Shown here: positions 40,740-52,875 of the stretch, piece by piece | Numbering within the stretch: the stretch's first letter is position 1 | Layout: every line of letters starts with the position of its first letter | NCBI GenBank assembly: GCA_949358305.1 | Contig: OX442323.1 | Coordinates: forward strand, 4,836,001-4,900,000 | Length of the DNA stretch: 64,000 bases | Direction of reading: 5' to 3' | DNA from: Strigamia acuminata | Taxonomy: Eukaryota > Arthropoda > Chilopoda > Geophilomorpha > Linotaeniidae | Made by a program: the position numbers and the translations under genes | The notes under the pieces: generated by a model | Seen by the model: the letters and a program-made list of their open reading frames with translations, nothing else | Told to the model about the DNA's origin: nothing | The model's database searches: none

Positions 40740-42283
40740 TTATATGAATGATTTTGCAATTTTGTGATTTTGCATTAATCACAAAATCATTATTTTTTGA
40801 TGCCTCCAAAAATGAGTTTACATTGAATTAACCCAGTCAATTTTGCAATTGTGTGATCTGGACAATTTTGTGATTTTTGAGTATTGTCATGTGATATCTG
40901 TTCTACCAATCACATTCACATTCACTAAAGCACAAAAGAGTAAAAACACAAAATCCCAAAAACATCTAAAAGGTAGTTTTTGTGATTTTGATAAGAAGTG
41001 ATTTTGAGGCTTGTGAAACTCAAAACAAAATGGAGGCATCCAAGCTCTATCTAAGTGGCCAACTTGTATCCTTGTATATCATCAAAATGCTGATGCATCC
41101 ATGACTGTATAACAGCTAGGAAACTCAATACTTCGATTCGGGTAAAAAAAAGTACCGATTCAGGGCGATTCAGGGCGATTTTAGCGGGTGCCCGAATGGA
41201 AATTCAGGCGGAAATGTTCGTCGCGTATCGTTTTTTATTGTTTTCTATGTCAAGATGAGCTCGGAAAATTATGGAACCAAGCTCATTTTGAAGAGGAGAC
41301 AATTCTGCACAAGCCTGTATTTTTTATTTTTTGATTCGGGCGAGGAAAAGTGCCGATTCGGGCCATCTTAGCGGGGGACCGAATGGGAAAATTTGGAAAT
41401 TTGGTGCAGAATTTGGATTCGAGATTCGACCATGACAAAACCAAAAATTCGTAAAATTAACCGAATGAAATGTTTAAAACAGGTTTCCAGAGAAGAAAAT
41501 CCCGCTGAAAACGATGGTACAGATAACTTTTTGATCGGATTAACCGTTGATTTTAAATTTTGGAAAAAACGATCTTTTTTGGGTTGATTTATAAGAAAAA
41601 GTTGGAAAAAGTAGTTGAATAATAAAGGAAGACAAAATAGCAGGTTGCAGTGGTTTGGGCCAAAATTGAATTGGCTGGATTGGCATTGGGTTTAGGTTAA
41701 CTTTTGGGTTTGATTGTGTTTGGGTATTGGCCAGATTGGCATTGGTTTTGGTTTGGTGTGGTTTGGGTTTGGGTTGCATTATTACGGGTTTGGTTTAGTT
41801 TTGCAAAAATTTATTTTATGATTTGGTTGTATACATTTGTCTGATCTATGGCTTTGGCTTTGTGGGTGAACAGCTAGTATTTATTAAAATGCACCTTATT
41901 AAAAAATATTTTGTTTCATCACACAAATAAGAACTAGTTTTTTTGCATCACATTTTAAAATTGGTTGGATATAACTATAACCTAATATGGTGGATAGGAA
42001 GTCACGTGACTATTTAAATAATTGCAAAATTGCAAAATTATGAGATTATTTTTGAAACTAATTATTAATCACAATATGTGATGGCCACTTGGATTGAGTT
42101 TGGCTGCTGCCATTTTTGCCAAAATAGCAAAACTACCTTTGATTTTGTGATTGTGTATTTTTTCTGTTTTGTGTTTTTGCAATTATGCACATGATTGGTG
42201 GAACTGATATCATGTGACAAATCCAAAAGTGCAAAATTGCTAAAGTTGCAAAATTACAAAATTGCTTAATTAATGAAACCCCC
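40740..42283. repeat. DNA element with GGGGGTTTCATTA termini
   Basis: Left GGGGGTTTCATTATATGAAT and right TTAATTAATGAAACCCCC are inverted. Both ends carry TTTTGCAATTTTG-type subterminal repeats. The terminus resembles that of the PIF/Harbinger-like MITEs at 35896 and 47186. The interior has low-complexity TTTGGG-rich sequence (about 41640-41780) and no clear transposase. Confidence 0.7.
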
Positions 42284-43452
42284 TATTGTTAGCAATACAA
42301 TCAATGAGGCCATTATACAGCTTTCATATTTTCTCCTTAGCAACGGTGTGGAAATTAAACAATAATTACATTTTATATCACTTTGTATCACTTGCATTAT
42401 CGAGTAATATCACTAGCAATATCGATTAATATCGCCTCATTGTTTAAAATATTAAATAACAAATGCTTGTACTTTGCCCAACCACTCCTTATATTTATTC
42501 AGTCGGAAATAAACATTAGTTGCTTCATCTTCACAACTCTTGGTTCTCTCAACAATTTTGACCAAATTTATGTAGCCCAGTGCACATATGTTCAGGATTG
42601 TAGAACCAAAAGGAATCATTTCATAAATATTAATAGAAATTTGGTAGAATGTTACCAAATTGACCTGGGTTTATGCTGTGAAGTCAGAAATAAGCACCTA
42701 TGTATTATGGCACCATATTTGCGTGGCTGCAATGAATTACAGCTTTGGGACCTTTACAGTTTGGGTCTAACTCTAACGCTAGAACTATGTGTGTTACCGT
42801 AGTCTGGGATTGTCTCTTGGGAGAACTTTTTATTTCTACAAGGAACCATCTACACATCAAAGCTGAAGTTAATTACTGCAGTTTGCGTTTCAGTAAGAAC
42901 TTTTCATGGTCGCTTTGTGTGTTTACCGATGCCTTTGAGACTGCATCTTGATTACCTGTTGAAATGCTTATTCAACAAATGTATAGTGTGGGCGATCAAA
43001 AGCCATCTCACAGGATGTTCTTTACATAATCTATTCTCCAGAGAGATCTTTAAGGGTCATGCTTATAACTAATAATCATAAGAAAAATCCAATGAGAAAT
43101 TTTTTTTTGAACTTTTACCTTGAACTTTTACATTTATTAATTTCCCTGGAGTTGTAATTTTATTTTTTAGTTTGTCGCCTGACAGCACTTGCCAGTGCGC
43201 TCTTCCACTCAAGCAGGTTTGTATAATGTCATCGAATTTCCATCATAGCGGCAGTGGGAACATGAGTTTAGAATTGGATAAATTTATCACACCCTAATCC
43301 CTTGTTGCGAGTCTTCTTCATTTTGTCGCCTATCATTTTGTCACATATCTTTTTGTCGCAATTTTTTGGCCATGGCATGCTTATTGGTTTGATTTATTTG
43401 CTTTGTGGGTCGTAGTTAATGTAATCATCAGCAACAAAATGAATCAAGGTTG
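42284..43452. other. AT-rich spacer, no feature recognised
   Basis: The longest open frame (42383-42802) has no recognisable domain and no supporting splice or start context. Confidence 0.4.
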
Positions 43453-43460
43453 CCTTAGAG

Positions 43461-43925
43461 CAGGGGTCAGCAACCTGCGGCTCTTTCGATGTCAAGATGC
43501 GGCTTTCCAGTTCCAGGCCGGCTGTATGGGACCTAATTTAATATTGTATTAATTCAGTGGACATACAATATTGTATGCACTGCAAAAATCAAGCAATCAA
43601 CCAAAAAAATATCAGTTACTCGCTCGATCAGACATATGCCTGATCGAGCGAGTAACTGATGTTTTTTTGGTTGATTGCTTGATTTTTGCAGCGCATATAA
43701 TAAAAGAAAACACTTTCGCGAGGGCTCTATGCTTGCCACTGCCGACTGCCGTCGTCACTAGTCACTACTACAACCCAGCAGACGGTAGTGTTTAGTCTTC
43801 CACTTACCTAATCGTATTCAAATGCCATAATATTGAAACAAAAATGTTAGTGGCTCTTTAAAAACTGGGAAATTTTGTAAATTGTAACTTTTGGCTCTTC
43901 CGTCTCAAAAGGTTGCCGACCCCTG
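43461..43925. repeat. hAT-like MITE with perfect 8-bp target duplication
   Basis: Termini CAGGGGTCAGCAACCTGCGG and GGTTGCCGACCCCTG. Flanked by CCTTAGAG at 43453-43460 and 43926-43933, the 8-bp duplication typical of hAT. The interior contains a palindrome with about 54-bp arms (43577-43630 and 43640-43694). Confidence 0.93.
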
Positions 43926-44014
43926 CCTTAGAGGGAATCAGGAAAGTACGAAAACGTGCTGACGGGCCGTAATAACATGTTCACACCAAGCTTTTGGATC
44001 CCATCCGAAGCTGC

Positions 44015-44155
44015 GGATCTAGATCCAAGATTGCTGTGAACACTGAACTCCGTTCACGGATCTAGATCCAAGATTGCTGTGAACACTGAACTCCGTTCAC
44101 GGATCTAGATCCAAGATTGCTGTGAACACTGAACTCCGTTCACGGATCTAGATCC
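44015..44155. repeat. 43-bp tandem repeat, three copies plus a partial
   Basis: Units at 44015-44057, 44058-44100 and 44101-44143, each starting GGATCTAGATCC, followed by 12 bases of a fourth. The units look identical, implying recent expansion. Confidence 0.92.
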
Positions 44156-45497
44156 GTGTGCCCAACAACTCCGTTCGTCAATCGAGTTCCCACAACTCGA
44201 TTCGACGATTGGACAACAACTCCAACTGGTAGACTGAAGCTGGCACCTAGCGGGGGAAGGTTTTTCTAGAAGGGGCCTGCCCTCCAGAAGAGAATTTCGG
44301 TTACTTTTGGTACCCGCTTGTATCTCGCCTAGATTAGATTTTAGCTCAGCATGTGCAATCAGTCTTCGATTGTAAACGATTTTTAGTCTTGCTTGGCTCC
44401 AGGAAATTGGCACAAAACGTAGCGACGCACTTCGCATGCGTGAACGCAAACTAAGCTTTACATGTGGATCAATGCACAAATCAAACAATTTTTATTCGGT
44501 TCGGATCGCACTCGAGTCATGTTGATTTTCATTCATACTTGAGTTTGTCACTGAAATTCTATGCCTGAATTAATCTATGACATCTTTTGAGCACTTGGGA
44601 ATTACCCAGAGGCAATTACTTCACTTTTTTTTATATATATATTTACTTTCAATCAAGTCAAGTGAATATAAAAAGCTGAAGTGGGATTGAGTGTGTTCGG
44701 TGAAGGAGAGAGAGAAGAGCTTCATGAAAGTCAATGAAATGTTTCTCAGGAAATGGTCGACTTCTCACAAAGTGACGATTTTTTTTATATTGGACAGTGT
44801 GTCAACATTTTTCTGAAACAAATTCTATACTGCCTTTTTTATTTTTTATAAAAAAAATTGATATGTCCAAAAAAATTGCATGAATTTTTCTATTTGGGCA
44901 AAAGACTTGACTTTACTGCAGCATTATTAAGTTTGCTCACCAGGGGCATGAAAATCCATTGAGATTTAGTGTCTGCATGTAGTGCTGTGAAGGAGAGGAA
45001 TTGTATCTCGTCGGGTTTTTTATGTGTCTTGTGAGGAAAGTTAAAAATGATAGAATAAAGGAAATTTTTTTTGTCGGTTTCATTTAACTGTCTGATAATG
45101 TGACTAAAAGGAAGTTCAAAGTTTTAATTTGGGTGTTTGAAGTTAAAGCAGGTTTCATTTGATCAGAAGATATGTTTTAAAAATAAACGAAAAGCGGCCA
45201 ACATTCCTAGAAAATTTTCTCACAGATGAGAGGACTGTGTGCACACCAGATTATTTCTAAGTGTGGTGTTGGAGAAGATAAATTGAATTCCATTTGGATT
45301 CAATCCACACTTTGGTTTCCCACAAACCCAGTTAATGGAGAGACTCTTACAATGCAATTTTCCCAGTTTTCCTCTTTCAGTTACCTAATCAACAGAGATG
45401 TTTGCGAAGTTTCAAGCTGCAGTCTGCTTTGTTCTTGGCTGCTGGGGCTATGCTTCAAGAGACATAAGTTAACGATTGCTAAAAATGGGAATTGATA
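44156..45497. other. Spacer without recognised genes
   Basis: Includes short inverted motifs around 44160-44215 (TCGAGTTC/ACTCGA) next to the tandem array, possibly parts of the same unclassified repeat. No gene recognised. Confidence 0.4.
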
Positions 45498-45875
45498 AGG
45501 GGTTAGACCATATGAGCACAAATCAGGTAGATGTGCTTATAAAATGCCATGTTTGCCGCATGGTTATAAAGAAGCGTAGCTACCTTACCAGACTCTTCTT
45601 ATAATTAAAATAAGGACATTAATAAAGAAATAACAACGGATTTACTCATGTGCGCATTTGAAACCCATTTTCTTATTATTATTACTTAATGTTATTTAAT
45701 TTATTTCTATTTTATTTTATTAAATTTTAATCAGTGCGCATTTAAGACGAGCACATTTAGGATGTGCTCACTTGCATTGTGCGCCCGTGAGACAGCGCCT
45801 TTGCAACATGCCCAATTGAGGTGCTCAATTGATTTCGGTGTGCACTTGCACTGTGCTCATATGGTCTCCGCCCCT
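45498..45875. repeat. MITE with AGGGGTTAGACCATATGAGC termini
   Basis: Left end AGGGGTTAGACCATATGAGC and right end GCTCATATGGTCTCCGCCCCT are inverted repeats. The interior is rich in GTGCGCATTT and GTGCTCA motifs. Superfamily not assigned. Confidence 0.8.
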
Positions 45876-47185
45876 TATTGATAATAAGCGCACAATAATC
45901 AAGCGCTTAAAAATAAGAAAAACGCGCATAACTGATTTGAAGAAACGCGCAAACCGGATTTGAAGAACCACACAAAACAATTTTGAAGTACCGCGCAAAA
46001 AAATTAGAAAAACCGTGGTGAAAATCGCCGTCATAATGCTGCATTCACTCCCAGATGCCTTGCATGCCGTGGAGTTGTGGAGAGCATTATTAACGTTGTC
46101 CTGTAGAGGGTGTGTAAAATGGTCGGTTGAATTGCAGCGAAATATGTACAAAACGTTGGGTTGAATAACAGCAAAATATTTTTAAAATGGATCGTTATTT
46201 GCATCCCTGAGTTTGTGATATGCCCATTGCATGGAAGTTTGTCATAAGTTTTTTGAAACACAGTGTAGGAAGGTTTTTAATCTTCATCAAGAATGTTTGA
46301 TGGATTTTGTTTACCGAAAGAATACTAACAAAGGAAGGGGCCCGATAAACAGCTTCAAGCACGTAGAATATGTGTTGAACCCCAAGATAATAGGTTAATG
46401 ATGCCACTTGCCACTTGCAGAGGATAAATGATTATTGTTGATTGCTTGTAATTCTTCTAACACAAAGTTTAGAGGTTAAAAGCATTCAGTGTTAATGCTG
46501 ACAGAAATTAAAATATACCATTAAAACCTACTTTATTTAGACATCAGCATGGTGATGTTCACGAATTTAGAGAAAGATGCAAAGACAACACGTTATTTTG
46601 CAGAACTAAATATTTTATTTTACACTTTTCAATGGAAAACATTAGCAAATGAGTGAATCAAATATACCAACATCTGATTCAGAATGCTGCGAATCGAAGA
46701 GCAAAATTTAATGGCAGTGTCTAAGATCCATTGATGTCGATTCGTAGCCCCCCCTTCACCCTCAGACCTAACCTAATCTGTTTTTAGCAAAGTAGACCGA
46801 ACTGTGTATTTTCAGTTCGTATTTCAATGCATCTCTCAACCAATCACAGCGCGTCTTGGAAATAATACGTTCACGTCGGAGGTGAACGAAGCCACTTCGA
46901 AATTTAATATGTTGTGCGAAGTTTCAGTTCACAATGCAGCGAAGCTCACCTAATTTGGAATGCCCAGAAAAGTTGCGCATTGTTCAATCTAAGATGGAGA
47001 AGGCTTTGTTGTAGGTGATAAAGTTTTTTGATAGGTGGAAAATGTCAAGTGGCCCAGGCAACGTGTCGCATGACACAGGCGAAGTAAATTCAGAATTGAA
47101 ATTTTTCAATTCTCTTTTTTGACGCGAAATAATACGCAAAGCGGATTTTCTTCGTGTCATTGTGAACAACAATTTGCAGCACTAA
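45876..47185. other. Spacer without recognised genes
   Basis: Near 45895-46020 short GCGCA-containing phrases repeat about every 35 bases (GATTTGAAGAA and ACGCGCA variants). No coding signal. Confidence 0.4.
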
Positions 47186-47596
47186 GGGGTTTCATTAAAT
47201 GAGCGATTAGTTGATTACTTTGATTAGTTGATTACTTGATGTGTCATGTGACTGGATTCAACCAATCCCGAGAATAATCATTTCATCAAATAAGCAACTA
47301 ATCAAGCAATCAGCCCAAACCATGATTTTCTGCTGACTTGGGCCGATTATAAGTGCTCTCTCAACTGAAACCAACGTGGCGGCGCCAAACCCGCTTCAAC
47401 TACACAAGGTCATAATATAACAAAGTCTGCTCAGTTTAGGTTAAACTGAACACATGAAATGAGTTAGGTAGTTTCAATTATTATTTGTAGGAACTTTTTT
47501 AAACAATTGCAACGTATTTAGGTTACAATTTAAACAATTCCGCCCATTGCAGCAATAATCAACTAATCACAATAATCGCTCATTTAATGAAACCCC
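47186..47596. repeat. PIF/Harbinger-like MITE
   Basis: Termini GGGGTTTCATTAAATGAGCG and CGCTCATTTAATGAAACCCC are perfectly inverted. The flanks (CTAA left, TTAA right) allow a TA or TWA duplication. The interior is homologous to the inverse of 35896-36316. Confidence 0.82.
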
Positions 47597-48636
47597 TTAA
47601 TGTGAACTAGCTTTTAGGCTTATCATTTCAAAATAAAACAAAATAATAATTAAGAATTGTTTTGTTTTATGGAGTGGTTTTAATTCCTCCAATCCCTGAT
47701 TTAAAATGGCATTAAATCTCTAAGTGAGCTTATTCCTGCGTGCAGTGAATTGCAGAATAAATTACAAACCGGATAGGGAACAACCACATAGTAAATATAT
47801 TTAGTAGCTGTTAAATCATTTTTTGAACGAAGCGGAGTAAATTTTATTACCTCATTCCAATGGTGCCGTGCAGACTTTAATTGAATACTTTTGTTATAAA
47901 GTTGCAGTGTTTATATTAGAAACAGTAAATCTTAAATCAGACAACCTAAAGCTGCTTACCTAAACAAATATAGTCTATGAATGAGATATGGAAGAATTGT
48001 ACTGAAAGCAGTCTTATTTATCGGTGGGTTCTTGCATGAACCAAGGATAACATGGACACGTATCCGTATGTCATTTCCTATTGATTCGTTGTTCTGTGTG
48101 CTGATTGGATGACAGCAATCACGTGAAGAAAACATTTAACTTAAGATGACTTAAGATAAGTTGTATAGTACTAATTTGATGGTGCTCTACAACTTTGTAA
48201 TTGGAAATTTTGCTGTATCTTGAACGGTTTAAAAGTTAGCAAGTGAATGACCTTGAAAATAACCTTCAAGGTCAAATTTGATGACGTCATTGGATTGCTC
48301 TCACCCAACTTCGTATACGGTCGCTTCATCAAAGTTGGCCTAGATGCAATTGCTCAGGAAATATTTGGAAGGAACCATACTTTTAGAACATGTGGATACA
48401 TATCCATGGTTCGTGGTTCTTACAAGCAGGCAGAGCTATAAGTTACAGTATTATGTAATAAGTTGGTGGACTGACAGAAAGCATGAATGATGTCAAAAAC
48501 TTTTGATCTTGGTTTATTTTACTTACAATAGTTTTTTGACATTTCACCTTTAGCTTAGTGATTGAAATGTAACGATTTTGCTTTTCCATTTTCTTTTACT
48601 CTTTTTTTTATGTGAATATCATTGATTTCTTTGCAG
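47597..48636. other. Presumed receptor intron upstream of the TM3 exon
   Basis: No earlier receptor exon (TM1, TM2) was recognised here or further left. The stretch ends in a pyrimidine-rich tract and TTTGCAG acceptor at 48636. Confidence 0.5.
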
Positions 48637-48837
48637 CCACCTCAGTGTCAGTTTCTGTGTGGACTCTGACACTCATCTCTTTAGAACGCTACTTCGCCAT
48701 CTGTCAACCACTTCGGTCTAGGAGCTGGCAAACACTATCTCATTCGTATAAAATGATTGCAGTTGTATGGCTATCATCTCTCACTCTAATGTCACCTATT
48801 CTTCTTTTAAGCAAGCTTAAACCTTTGCAAGTATCAG
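48637..48837 (+). CDS. Sulfakinin/CCK-like receptor, exon covering TM3 to extracellular loop 2 start
   Basis: A phase-1 exon bounded by TTTGCAG acceptor and CAG-GTAAGG donor. It encodes the end of TM3 (ATSVSVSVWTLTLISLERY), the ERY form of the class A E/DRY motif, intracellular loop 2 (CQPLRSRSWQTLSHSYK) and TM4 (MIAVVWLSSLTLMSPILLL). The loop-2 block SRSWQT-SH-YKMI is characteristic of cholecystokinin/sulfakinin receptors, and of the arthropod form in particular. The protein would be a seven-helix plasma-membrane receptor for a sulfated neuropeptide controlling feeding and related behaviour. Exons for TM1-2 and for TM6-7 were not found, so only about 118 residues of the receptor are seen in the two exons together. 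The subfamily assignment is from recognised motifs, not a search. Confidence 0.85.
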
Positions 48838-49086
48838 GTAAGGATTGAATAGACTTTGATGTGAAAAGCTAAAGACAAACACAATTTTGGATGTGCCCAT
48901 TTATGATGGTTCAAATTTGTTCTTGCTTTAAACACATTTTCAAATTCATATTACTAAATGCTTTCTCGTTATACCCAATGCATTTCAAAATACATTACAA
49001 TATAATTTCAATGTATTTTTGAACCATGTGGGTATTTTCAATTACAGGGTTGGTGCTATTTGCACTTATTCAGATTCAAAGTTATA
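48838..49086 (+). other. Start of the 10.1-kb receptor intron
   Basis: The donor GTAAGG at 48838 pairs in phase with the acceptor before 58963. The intron contains MITEs, a pogo-like copy and retrotransposon D. Confidence 0.7.
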
Positions 49087-49568
49087 CAGGGTGTACAAAA
49101 AGTCTGTATAGTACTAAAGTTGGGTGGGGCAATCTTTTGGTGACTCGAAATTTGACCTTGGGATGTTCAAGCAAGGTCATTTGAAAATTATCTCGGAAAT
49201 CGTTAAAGATAGACAGAAATTTCTAATTGTAAACTTGTAGAGCAACATTTATTTAGTCTAGAAATGACTACTCCTCAGATCTTTTGTCCTAAAATTTTTT
49301 AAGAAAATTGCAATTTTCTAAAGTAGACACAAGTCAAAGAAATAATGACCCAAATTGAAAAAGCGCCAAACACGTGCTGATTAGACGTAAAATGACCCAA
49401 AACATCGATTTCCCTAGTTGGAATTTGCATATCTGACACCGTTGCAGAGATATGAGCAGAAAACTGAACTTTTGAAAAGCCATCATTAGATTTGGCATCA
49501 TTAGATTAGATGCATTGTCAGCACTTTCAGACATATTGAGTAAAGATACAGACTTTTTGTTCACCCTG
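49087..49568. repeat. TA-flanked MITE with CAGGGTGTACAAAAAGTCTG termini
   Basis: 482 bp between TA dinucleotides. Left CAGGGTGTACAAAAAGTCTG; right is its inverse with one change (CAGACTTTTTGTTCACCCTG). Fits a Tc1/mariner-like MITE. Confidence 0.88.
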
Positions 49569-51329
49569 TATATTTGAAAGCAATTCTGTGCCACCTTTAA
49601 ACATGGCAGCACAATTTAATCTCGTAGTTGCAACCAATAATTTGTGGTAAGGCATGGCCCACATAAAATCGCAGTACAGTCCCTCCCATAAATACCCTTT
49701 CTGCAGCTTGTGCTGATATTTCTGCTTGCATTCAAGAAGAAATTATCACCACAAAGTGCAGAAAGGCTACAGAGTATACGACCACTGCAATCTGAGCAAT
49801 TAAGCCTTTTGAAATAGCTATTGGGAAATTTCATTCTATTAACTGAATTTATAATTGTTTGTTTGTTTGCTGTTTTCTCCATTTGAAAATTGTTTACGCT
49901 TGACATTGTATTTTGGTCACCACCAAATGACCCCCTTTCTGATTTCCCGATCTTTGACCCCAGAACTCGAATTCCCATCCTTTTTTATTCGAACCAATTA
50001 ACTCATTGTAAAACCCCAGTTTCTTTACTGTGCAAATAAAGTTTATCTCGTACGCGTTTGTACTTTCCTCTACGAAAATTTGAACCAACTTCGATTGAAA
50101 TGAACAGAACTTAACAAAATTGATTTCGACTTTGATTTGTGATTTACTGACCACATCACGTTAGTGTTTTTCCTTGCTGGAAATTTACACCTATTGCGTG
50201 GTCTTATTTAATTGAAACGAGTTGACAACAAGTTTATAATTTTTAAATAATTATAAATCTAGATTTTTAAAACTTTTAAATTTGCCTTTTATTCATTTTT
50301 TATGTAGTTTTATTGGGTAATCTTTTTATTTCTCTAAACTCACTCACAAATGCACAAACTCAAATTTTTCAAAATGTAATTGCTTAGATTGCAGTGGTCT
50401 AATATTTATCGAAGGGACTGGGGATGTGTTTCTCTAAACCCTTTCCCAGCCCATCCCAGAAGTAAAAAATTTCCATTTATATAACTTCATGTGGATTACT
50501 TGGGTACCTCTCAACTTGAAAAGCTTAGAAATTTTTTTTTGTTAAACAGGAAATAAATTTGTAGCTTGCAGAATGGAAAGCTGCAAAAACCACTCTTTGT
50601 CACTCATTGAGCTACATCCTCCACCAAAGAGCTTATATTTTCTTAAGAATTTTCTATTATCAGTTAGTCTTATCTCGGCTTAATTTCATTTTGACAAATT
50701 ACTACTCCACTTAAAGTTGAAAATGCGACGAAACAAAAAGACAAGACATGTATGTGGCTTTAACATGTCTGATTAAAGGGGAATGGTGACTGCATAGGTT
50801 TAAGTCAGTGCCACATCTACCACATTTCCTTTCCATGGGTAAACTGATAAGAGAAATAAGATGCCTGAGCTTTCACTTAGAGTTAAAGTACAAGTCACTT
50901 GCTGCATTCTAAAAGAGTGGGATAATTTGCAGTGAACAGTATTTTGCTGCAAGCTGTTCAGATCTGAAAAGTTTAGTTTCCATTGTTGAAGAGGGTACTT
51001 AAAGTTTGATTAAATGGATGGAAAAAAAATGAGCAACAGCAATGAAGTTGAGCGGCCTCAACATTATGTCATTAAGTTAAGCGGCATGGATAGATGTGGG
51101 ACAATGTGTTGGATGTTCCCAGGGCCCCCCCAAAGGCTTTAATCCGGCTCTGTTTAAGCCAAATTATTGGACTATCGTAACTTAAATAGAAAATTACAAA
51201 GGGGCACAGTAGTAATTGTGGAAAAGGAGTTGTTTGTTGAGTTTTATTGTTTTTTGTTTGGCCGTGGTTTCCATTTTCGTTTTGAGGATTGTTCTCTTTG
51301 ACGTAGTTCTATATGTAGAAATACATATA
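49569..51329. other. Intronic spacer, no feature recognised
   Basis: Short frames only (for example 49616-49978 on the minus strand) with no recognisable domains. Confidence 0.4.
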
Positions 51330-51894
51330 CAGCCGAAACTCTTTATAACGAATCGCGATATAACGAATTATCGATATAACGAATTGGTAAGAATGACTTG
51401 GTTGGCCAGCCATAGAACACCATGTTAAATATTTTCGTTATAACGAATTTCAATATAACGAATTATTCGTTATAACAAGTTTTCATGTACACTGTAATAC
51501 CAACAAGCCCTCGTTATAACGAATTTTCAAAACTGATCACATGACTCACAATATCCTATACCCATGTTAGGAACACATTTAGAAAACATGAAAAAATTTC
51601 TGTTTTAAAATGGCTGTCAAATGAAAAGAAATTTTTATTTAGGACAAGGTGAACATTTTTAATGCCATTAACAATGGCAAGAAGCTATCAATTGTAGCAG
51701 TTAAGTTTAATTTGTCCCGTTTTACAATTTCAACAGTTTTTAAGAATTGGGATAAAATTAACATGATTTTATGAATAAATAATGTTGTTTATGATGAGAT
51801 TTTATTTTTTTCAGCTAATTCGTTTTAACGAATTCTCGTTACAACGAATCGATTTGTCCGGTCCCTTGCGATTCGTTATAAAGAGTTTTGACTG
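51330..51894 (+). mobile_element. pogo-like element, copy 2, with transposase relic
   Basis: 565 bp between TA-type ends, termini CAGCCGAAACTCTTTATAAC and GTTATAAAGAGTTTTGACTG. Contains a remnant of the transposase DNA-binding domain, so it is an internally deleted copy of a once autonomous element. Confidence 0.88.
51643..51774 (+). pseudogene. Relic of pogo/Tigger transposase N-terminal HTH
   Basis: Forty-odd codons read DKVNIFNAINNGKKLSIVAV, followed by KFNLSRFTISTVFKNWDKI. This matches the CENP-B/pogo-type helix-turn-helix pattern (K--I--AI--G-K---IA--F-I--STIS-I-KN-DKI). It has no proper start, ends in a stop after about 43 codons and lacks the catalytic DDE domain. Confidence 0.78.
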
Positions 51895-52078
51895 TTTACA
51901 TGCAAGGAACATTTCGAGTGAGATGAAATATTCTGTGTGCACAACTGTCATGTAAACAGGGTTATTCGGATTATTCGAGGATTATTCGAGTAGTGAATAA
52001 TCCCTCGCAGAAGGTTTCTTAATTCGAGTGAACTCGAATTATTTTTATTGCGAAATATTCTGTGCACGTAAACATAGG
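51895..52078. repeat. Repeat with TGTTTACATG-type ends
   Basis: Left TTTACATGCAAGG, right CACGTAAACATAGG. Shares GTGCACAACTGTCATGTAAA and GAGTAGTGAATAATCCCT with the element at 61141-62043. It abuts the pogo-like element. Confidence 0.65.
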
Positions 52079-52462
52079 ACTAATGTCAAATCGACTCGGT
52101 GGTTTTTGTCTAAACGAAATTGAATGCACAAAAAATGATCTCATTGGCAATTTCATCACTTTATGACTGATAAATGTAAATTTTGAACTAAGAACAACGT
52201 TTCTTGATGGAAATGAATATTGCCAATAGAGGAAGCGTAGTATGTGCTGTTATTGGATTTCCATCCAAGCAGAGGATGAAGAAATATATGGTTGAACTTC
52301 CATTAGTTGACATGGGACTTGCGGTTCAGCTTGATATCTGTTGCCTGGCATCCATACAGATTTAGTGGTGCCTTAAGCGGTAAACTATTTCACCATTCAA
52401 TGCAGCAAAATGATTTTCTATTTTTATTTTCGGTTTATATGCTTTTAGGGTTACGACATGTT

Positions 52463-52658
52463 TGTTAAGTTCTAACATAAATACTCCAGAAACTGTCTCA
52501 ATCGTACACAAACACACATGTTTATTCTCTCTGCTAAAACTCATACATTCTCGAATTCACACAACATCACCATGGTGATCCTTGAAACAATTAGTAATCA
52601 CTCATGTGTCTTGTAGCATTATTGAATGCTTAATTGGAAATACATAACGAATACAACA
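52463..52658 (-). repeat. 3' LTR of element D
   Basis: 196 bp; in element orientation TGTTGTATTCG...CTTAACA. Matches 56177-56372 except for the last base. Confidence 0.93.
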
Positions 52659-52672
52659 TACCTCCCCTAGTT
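52659..52672 (-). promoter_or_regulatory. Polypurine tract of element D
   Basis: On the minus strand CTAGGGGAGGTA directly precedes the 3' LTR, as expected for the plus-strand primer. Confidence 0.75.
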
Positions 52673-52875
52673 CCAATTACAATTCAATCAAGGAAACGGC
52701 CGAGTCACAATATCATCTCCAAACTTAATTCAATTAACTTTCAACAAATATAATTTACCAAACTAAAACAGGTCGCAATTTCCCTCGCGACATTTACACA
52801 AATCAATTTAAAACTTGTATTTCACAATAAACTCTTTAAATTTTAACCCCAACTTTTCTTTTTTCTTTCTCCATT

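Noticed and set aside
44015-44155. CRISPR-like array
   Set aside because: The units are contiguous with no spacers and the genome is eukaryotic.
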